Assembly (NCBI GenBank): GCA_030628905.1
Contig: DAOVQB010000035.1
Location: 1 to 28,434, forward strand
Length of the DNA: 28,434 nucleotides
Direction: 5' to 3'
Source: DAOVQB01 sp023128935
GTDB lineage: Bacteria > Eisenbacteria > RBG-16-71-46 > CAIMUX01 > WJJG01
Shown piece by piece: positions 24,042 through 28,434 of this stretch (position 1 is the first letter of the stretch; each line of letters opens with the position of its first letter). Below the pieces are notes generated by a model. The model saw nothing but the letters and a program-made list of their open reading frames with translations. It was not told the DNA's origin and made no database searches. Position numbers and translations under genes: made by a program.

Positions 24042-25649
24042 TCAGAACATGCGATTGATACGGAGCTGGACGACAATGTCCCGATCCTCGCCATCCAGGC
24101 ATTGGATCAAGTTGAGCCGCAGGGCATCATCGCCGAGCTGAAATCCGATGCCGGCGCTGCTCTGCCAATCATCCAGATCCATACTGGCGTCTTGATCTTC
24201 CCAGGCCATGCCCGTGTCGAAGAAAAATACCAAATCCAGATGACCGCGAATCGGGAAAACATACTCGGCATTGGCGATCATCATCCTCTCTCCGCCAAAC
24301 ATCTCACGACCCTGTGGCGCGCGTTCGATCGCCGGATCCGGCACCAGCAATGACTGATACTCATAACCCCGCACCGTTCCCAGACCGCCAACCACATAGC
24401 GCCTTTGGATCGGCAGGCGCCCCGAGAGACTCGTGCCGGTCTTGACTCTGAAATCCAGGTAGCGTCTAGACCCCATTCGCAAACGCCCCCGGTATTGCGC
24501 GGTCAGCTGCTCGAACTCATAGGCGCCGCCCAAAAGGTCCTCGCCGCTGTACTCATAGGTCACATCCAGATGATTCAATTTCCTTCCTAGAGTCAGTTGG
24601 GCAAAGAGACTGCGCATGGTCCCCGGGTCGATCGCGGGGTTCGGCAGGAAATCCCCCTCGCTGATGGACCAGTCCGCGTTGCGTTTCATCGAGCTGTAGT
24701 CACCGACTCGAAAGCCGCCCTCGAGGCGAAGCCAATTGAGGCCCGAGTAGATCAGGCCCAGTTCGGCGCCTTCATGACGATAGTAGTCGCGGAAATCCTC
24801 CTTGAACAGGATTGCGGCCAAGCTGTTCTCGTTGGTACCGATACCGGTCTGATCCGTGAAATCTGTTTGCATACACGCGAAAGCCTTGAACAGCCACTTG
24901 TTGTCCGCAGCGAGCGGCTGGAGAAGCATGATCGATGCACTCCACTCGTCGCTCTTGAAACCATACCCGACCATGCCCTGTACCGAGGGCTCGAACCGTC
25001 CATCCGACAGGTGGACAGGAGAAAAGCAGAGAAAGAGTCCATCGGCACGCTGGTAGCGCACGCCGGGGCCTTTATGATCGTACTTGCGTTCGAGCTCGCA
25101 GTCCATGCGCCAACCGGCATAGTATTCGCGCCTGGAGACATCGCCATCGTCATCGATGACTACCACCGAAGCCCACCCCCGATCCTTGAGCCGTTCGGTC
25201 GCGGGATTATCCGGATCGATGGCCTCCCATGTCTCGTCCAAGTCCTCCACAACAAACTGATATAGGTGGCGCCCCGGCTCAAGGCGCAAGTGGATCGACC
25301 AGACCCCTTCATCCGCATCCAGCTGCATGGGCTCCCGCCGCCAGCCATTGAAGCTTCCAGAGATGCAGACCTGTTCGTAGTCGTCATCCCTATAGCGGAA
25401 CATGGTTTTGTCGCCATGACGCCTAGGATGGAGACGATGCCGGCAATGAGAGCATCGCTCCCCGTCACTTCCGAGCCCCACGCGCACAGAGACATGATGA
25501 TTGTGTCCCAATTCATCTTCCGTGGAGTCGTCCCAATGGGCCAGGAAGGGAGGAACTGGAGGGCCGCATTCCCCCTGCGCCACGATGCCAACGAGGAAGA
25601 TGAGGATGATGACAGCGAGGGCGGCTATACGTGGAATTAGGCACCACAT
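24042..25649 (-). CDS. Carbohydrate-binding (AMPK/CBM48-like) domain fused to an Omp85/D15-like outer-membrane barrel
   Basis: The ATG at 25649 is chosen because AAGGAGG lies 9 nt before it and a signal peptide follows (RIAALAVIILIFLVGIVAQG). The frame is open for 90 more codons upstream but consists of tandem repeats. Of 535 residues, ~75-165 form an AMPK-beta/CBM48-type glycogen-binding domain (QVCISGSFNGWRREPMQLDA, GVWSIHLRLEPGRHLYQFVV, DPDNPATERL). Residues ~190-535 form a beta-barrel of alternating amphipathic strands with an Omp85/FhaC-style RRYVVGGLGTVRGYEYQSLL motif and a final ARG/strand ending RINRMF; a terminal Phe is the usual BAM-recognition residue. A linker before the domain has CSHCRHRLHPRRHGD, a possible metal-binding spot. 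It could anchor or secrete polysaccharide-related material, but the combination is unusual. Stop is TGA. Confidence 0.85.
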   Translation of the reverse strand: MWCLIPRIAALAVIILIFLVGIVAQGECGPPVPPFLAHWDDSTEDELGHNHHVSVRVGLGSDGERCSHCRHRLHPRRHGDKTMFRYRDDDYEQVCISGSFNGWRREPMQLDADEGVWSIHLRLEPGRHLYQFVVEDLDETWEAIDPDNPATERLKDRGWASVVVIDDDGDVSRREYYAGWRMDCELERKYDHKGPGVRYQRADGLFLCFSPVHLSDGRFEPSVQGMVGYGFKSDEWSASIMLLQPLAADNKWLFKAFACMQTDFTDQTGIGTNENSLAAILFKEDFRDYYRHEGAELGLIYSGLNWLRLEGGFRVGDYSSMKRNADWSISEGDFLPNPAIDPGTMRSLFAQLTLGRKLNHLDVTYEYSGEDLLGGAYEFEQLTAQYRGRLRMGSRRYLDFRVKTGTSLSGRLPIQRRYVVGGLGTVRGYEYQSLLVPDPAIERAPQGREMFGGERMMIANAEYVFPIRGHLDLVFFFDTGMAWEDQDASMDLDDWQSSAGIGFQLGDDALRLNLIQCLDGEDRDIVVQLRINRMF

Positions 25650-25670
25650 TGGGCGAAGCCTCCTTGTGTA

Positions 25671-25836
25671 CGTGGTATCCCGGATGTACCTGGTGTTCCC
25701 GATGTACCTGGTGTTCCCGATGTACCTGATGTCCCCGATGTACCTGATGTCCCCGATGTACTTGATGTACCTAGTGTCCCCGGATGTACCCGGTGTACCT
25801 AATGTACCTGGTGTACCCGGTGTACCTGGTATACCT
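25671..25836. repeat. 9-nt tandem repeat, consensus GRTGTNCCY
   Basis: About eighteen degenerate copies run continuously, for example GATGTACCT-GGTGTTCCC (an 18-nt higher-order unit) and GATGTACCT-GATGTCCCC. The period is a multiple of three, so all frames stay open. It ends about 20 nt upstream of the barrel gene's ribosome site. Confidence 0.9.
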
Positions 25837-26212
25837 GCGTGACGAGCTAGCTCCGCCAGCGCAATACGATAATCCCTTGAAGGGCAAGATGCATGCCGCA
25901 AGGTCGTTGGATGCATCAACCTCCGAGCAGAACCTCCATCTCATTGAGGGATCAGAACCTACCCGCCTGCTGTGTAGTTGAAGCCGAGGCTTGGGCAGGC
26001 ATGATCGCCAGAGGAGCGTGTCCCACCGACATCCCTCCCCGTGATTCCGGCACACGTTTCGTTGTCGCTGCCGCCTTTTCGCCTGACTGGCCTGGTGTCA
26101 GGAGCCGCGTACATCCAGGGGCAGGGATTCACGGTATCCCCCGGAGGTCTGGGTGATCCCGGGGCCTCGGGGCCCGCTTTATTCCAGGGGCAGTTTGACT
26201 TGATGCAGCGAG

Positions 26213-26232
26213 GGTGGCGCCGGAGCGCCACC
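26213..26232. terminator. Perfect hairpin downstream of the IS genes
   Basis: GGTGGCGC, CGGA loop and GCGCCACC form a perfect 8-bp stem 24 nt beyond the last minus-strand IS gene. There is no clear T tract, so it could be a weak terminator or part of the element's end. Confidence 0.45.
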
Positions 26233-26256
26233 TTCATGCTGGGGTCTTCGGCTTGC

Positions 26257-26703
26257 TCATGCTTCGCGCGCGAACTGAACCTCACCCCAGTATCCACGAT
26301 CCACAATGCAGAGCCTTAGGTGCCAGGCCTCCAGTTGATCTCCTGCGTGGGCGGCTTGATCCTCGATGGCGAATAGGTTCCCCGCCGAGGTGTAGGCCAA
26401 GTCGATGACATAGACGATCCCCCTATCGGCAAGGTGACAGCGCAAGAGAGGGCGGCACCGCGGGTGCTGGCATTGACCGCAAGTAGTTCCGTTGCGGGCA
26501 TGGGTTCCATCGGGTGCATCGCAGACCAGCACGCCATCCTCGAACCTCTTCCTGATGACCCGGATCTTGACGATCCGTCCGGTGAGTTCAGCTACCGGTT
26601 CTTCATCGAGGGCGCTCAGCACGAACCCTTTTGGGGTGACCTTGACCAGTAAGGTGGTGGGCCTTCTTAAGGCCATGCACATCTGCCGCTTCGGATGGTT
26701 CAT
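26257..26703 (-). CDS. Small Cys/His-rich protein of the IS element
   Basis: A 148-residue protein not recognised by name. Its centre has CGQCQHPRCRPLLRCHL, which looks like a zinc-binding C-x2-C-x-H-x2-C arrangement, followed by IVYVIDLAYTSAGNLFAIED. The start ATG overlaps the TGA stop of the ATPase gene (ATGA), implying translational coupling. It may be a third component of the transposon or a sequence brought next to it by deletion. The stop at 26257 is 24 nt before a perfect hairpin. Confidence 0.6.
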   Translation of the reverse strand: MNHPKRQMCMALRRPTTLLVKVTPKGFVLSALDEEPVAELTGRIVKIRVIRKRFEDGVLVCDAPDGTHARNGTTCGQCQHPRCRPLLRCHLADRGIVYVIDLAYTSAGNLFAIEDQAAHAGDQLEAWHLRLCIVDRGYWGEVQFAREA

Positions 26704-27035
26704 GGGTCCACCTCGTCAATGATGTCACGATAGAGGTCGCGGGTGGCGCAGGTGGTGTGGGTGACGTAGGCAATGGCATAGTGAGCCTTGCCCAGCGAGC
26801 GGATGAATGTGTTTAGGAGCAGGGACTTGCCGCTGCCGGGGGACCCGAAGATGGCGCCGGTGCCGCGGCGGTCGAGAAGGTAGCGAAGACGATCAAGCGC
26901 CCGGGTGTGCATTCCGGTCTGAAACATGTGATCGGGATCAGAGTCCTTGGTAAAGGGAAGGGCGGTGAACCCAAAGAAGCTTTTCAACCGTGTCTTGGTG
27001 CGCGGTGTCTTGGTGGTCACGGTCTTGGTGGCCAT
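26700..27035 (-). pseudogene. Truncated ExeA-like AAA ATPase of the IS element
   Basis: Only 111 codons. The start is good (AAAGGAGGAG upstream, inside the transposase gene end), and the N-terminus matches transposon AAA ATPases (FFGFTALPFTKDSDPDHMF). Walker A is GSPGSGKS at 64-71. The frame stops after RDLYRDIIDEVDP, before Walker B and the sensor regions of the usual ~270-residue protein. It therefore lacks the ATP-hydrolysis machinery and is probably the product of an internal deletion. Confidence 0.75.
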
Positions 27036-27039
27036 AGTC

Positions 27040-28319
27040 TTACTCCTCCTTTCTCGGATCCTTGCCAGGGCGCAGATCCTGCTGTGCGGCGAGCGACTCG
27101 ATGGCCTTCAGGGGCGGCGGATCGGAACGCTGGGGCTGTGGTTCGTCGGCCAGGCGTCGGATGCGGCGATTGGCTTGCAGATCGACGGGGAAGGCATCGT
27201 GCTTCTTCCCATCGTGACCGGTGATGCTTACCCGCCGCAGGTCAAAGGGATCGAAGCGGACGGTGATTTTCTCTCCGATCAATGTGGGGCCGGCCTCGAA
27301 GCGCTGACCCTTGAGGGTAAAGGTACCGTCTTTGCCCACGCGCCGGGTGAGCTCGTCGCGGAAGAGTTCATCGAGGTCCACCTCGGAGGGCAGGGCGCGG
27401 ATGTTCTCCGAAAGACGCATCCAGCAGTCCAGGGGCCTCTCGCCCTCCAGACCGCGGTGGGGACGCGAGTGGTACTCGCCTTCGATCCAGGCGAAGAAGA
27501 GGCGGTTGAGGGTTGCGAGATCGTCGATGCGATTCAACTCGATGCGCGCCAGGAAGCTGGTGCGGACGCGGCGGAACCAACGTTCGATCTTGGCGCGTCC
27601 CTGCGGGCGGTAGGGCCGCGAGTGGATGACATGGATGCCGAGCCGGGCGGCCATGAGGAGGATCAGGCGGCTACGAAATATCTTGCCGTTATCCATGTAT
27701 AAGCGGACCGGAACTCCGCGCTTGAGGAGCGCTTGCTTCAGGCAGTCCTTGAGCGCCATGAGATGTTGCTGGAAGTAGAACTGGCCATGGGGGACCACCC
27801 GGGTCGCATCGTCGAGGATGGCGATCAGGTAGGTCTTCTTACGACTCCCATCGGGCAGCGCAAGTGAGGGGCCGAACATGACATCGCTCTGCCAGCAGTC
27901 GTTGGCGAAGTCGAAGCTGTAGGCGCGGTGGTCTCTGCGGTGAGGAGCGCACCGCTGATCGAGGCCGTGGGTTTTGAGGAAGCGGTAGAGGCTCGAGAGT
28001 GAGGGTAGGCGCATACCAGGGCTGCGTCGGGCCCGCAGTTCGCCCAGGAGACCGGGACCATCGAGATGGGGCCGGTCCTTGGCGAGCGTCTCGATCTTCT
28101 CGGCCAGGGCATCATCGATGCAGCGGCTCCGGCCGCGATCCATTCTTCGAGGGTGCCGTAGCCGATCCTGATCGGTCCTCGCAGCGGGTGATCATGAATG
28201 CGGCTGGCGATCTCGCGGATCGCTTGGCACAGGATCCCTTGGGGGCCTACCAGGGCAAGCAGGGGTGCAATGACCTGGTAGCGCCACAGGGCGATGTGCC
28301 GGGCAAGATCGGTGTTCAT
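27040..28319 (-). pseudogene. DDE integrase-core transposase, frameshifted
   Basis: The N-terminal part starts at ATG 28319 (AAAGGAG 7 nt upstream) and reads MNTDLARHIALWRYQVIAPL to RIGYGTLEEW. Reading then has to change frame near 28135-28143 to continue with DRGRSRCIDDALAEKIETL. The catalytic triad is intact in the larger piece: D in CWQSDVMFGP, D in RLYMDNGKIF and E in GRAKIERWFRRVR. In related transposases a linker of ~15-20 residues normally separates EEW from DRGR, so a small deletion with loss of frame is likely (inference); programmed frameshifting is less likely. The last codons contain the ribosome site of the ATPase gene, with a 4-nt gap between stop and start. Confidence 0.75.
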
Positions 28320-28434
28320 CAAGAAGCTCCTTTTTCTCTGCCTGCGTCCAGTCAATGTTCCTCCGACCTGGGTCAGCCTGCACCCGCCCTGGCAAAATGC
28401 GCTATGCCACCGGCCTGTGGTGGAACCGGCCCAG

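Larger units (their letters stand above)
25650..26256. other. 607-bp region without a gene
   Basis: It is bounded by the barrel gene and the IS remnant. It contains the 9-nt tandem repeat, GC-rich inverted repeats such as CCTGAC/GTCAGG (near 26080-26100) and GGGCC/GGCCC (near 26160-26175), and the hairpin at 26213-26232. Open frames here are repeat-driven or poor in composition. It presumably holds the promoter of the barrel gene. Confidence 0.5.
26213..28434 (-). mobile_element. Decayed insertion element (DDE transposase plus AAA ATPase), partial
   Basis: Three minus-strand genes are tightly packed: a frameshifted integrase-core transposase, a truncated ExeA-like AAA ATPase 4 nt later, and a small Cys-rich gene overlapping by ATGA. 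A DDE transposase with a helper ATPase recalls IS21/Tn7/TniAB-like systems. Terminal inverted repeats were not found by eye; the right end may be beyond the window. Confidence 0.7.

Noticed and set aside
25650..25919. 90-codon N-terminal extension of the barrel protein through the tandem repeat
   Set aside because: The ATG at 25649 has an AAGGAGG site and is followed by a typical signal peptide; the extension is only repeat.
25959..26319. Several ~100-codon frames in the region beside the IS remnant
   Set aside because: They overlap each other on both strands, have no ribosome sites, and look like GC-rich noise.

Overview
The window looks like a chromosome fragment from a Gram-negative, uncultured-type bacterium. 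An outer-membrane beta-barrel protein and a succinate dehydrogenase operon point to a diderm. Three secreted proteins end in FlgD-like Ig cassettes, as is common in candidate phyla of the FCB/Eisenbacteria sort. That placement is inference; there is no rRNA gene to confirm it. UGA is a normal stop codon here: the AmrS-like, HD, GNAT and barrel genes all end in TGA.

Layout. 1-4842 (+): the 3' part of a gingipain-like (C25) secreted protein, then an exported class II glutamine amidotransferase-like protein. Both carry the same C-terminal cassette. 4779-9683 (-): a run of HD phosphohydrolase, AmrS-like radical SAM enzyme, YjbQ and an unusually long MutL/GlmL-type ATPase. 10188-12644 (+): a membrane protein fused to a spermidine-synthase-like domain. 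12773-16153 (-): sdhCDAB in transcription order. 16510-18558 (-): a secreted thioredoxin-fold protein with an in-frame UGA exactly at the first position of a CxxC-type motif (UxxC), followed by about 560 codons in the same frame. It is a strong selenoprotein candidate. 18915-19346 (-): a winged-helix/coiled-coil protein. 19589-23214 (+): an S4-domain protein, a GNAT acetyltransferase, and two unrecognised proteins. 23313-25649 (-): a starch/glycogen-binding-domain/Omp85-like barrel fusion and a DUF4390-like exported protein. 26213-28434 (-): a decayed insertion element with a frameshifted DDE transposase, a truncated AAA ATPase and a small Cys-rich protein.

The common theme is export. At least six proteins are predicted to be secreted or in the outer membrane. 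Intergenic spaces hold unexplained structure: a perfect 10-bp-arm palindrome upstream of the selenoprotein, a 9-nt tandem repeat upstream of the barrel gene, a dispersed repeat of about 50-70 nt in three places, GGGGAC-type palindromes, and a duplicated gene end.

The best lead is the seleno-thioredoxin with a FlgD tail. Next are the exported Ntn-type amidotransferase and the carbohydrate-binding/Omp85 fusion.
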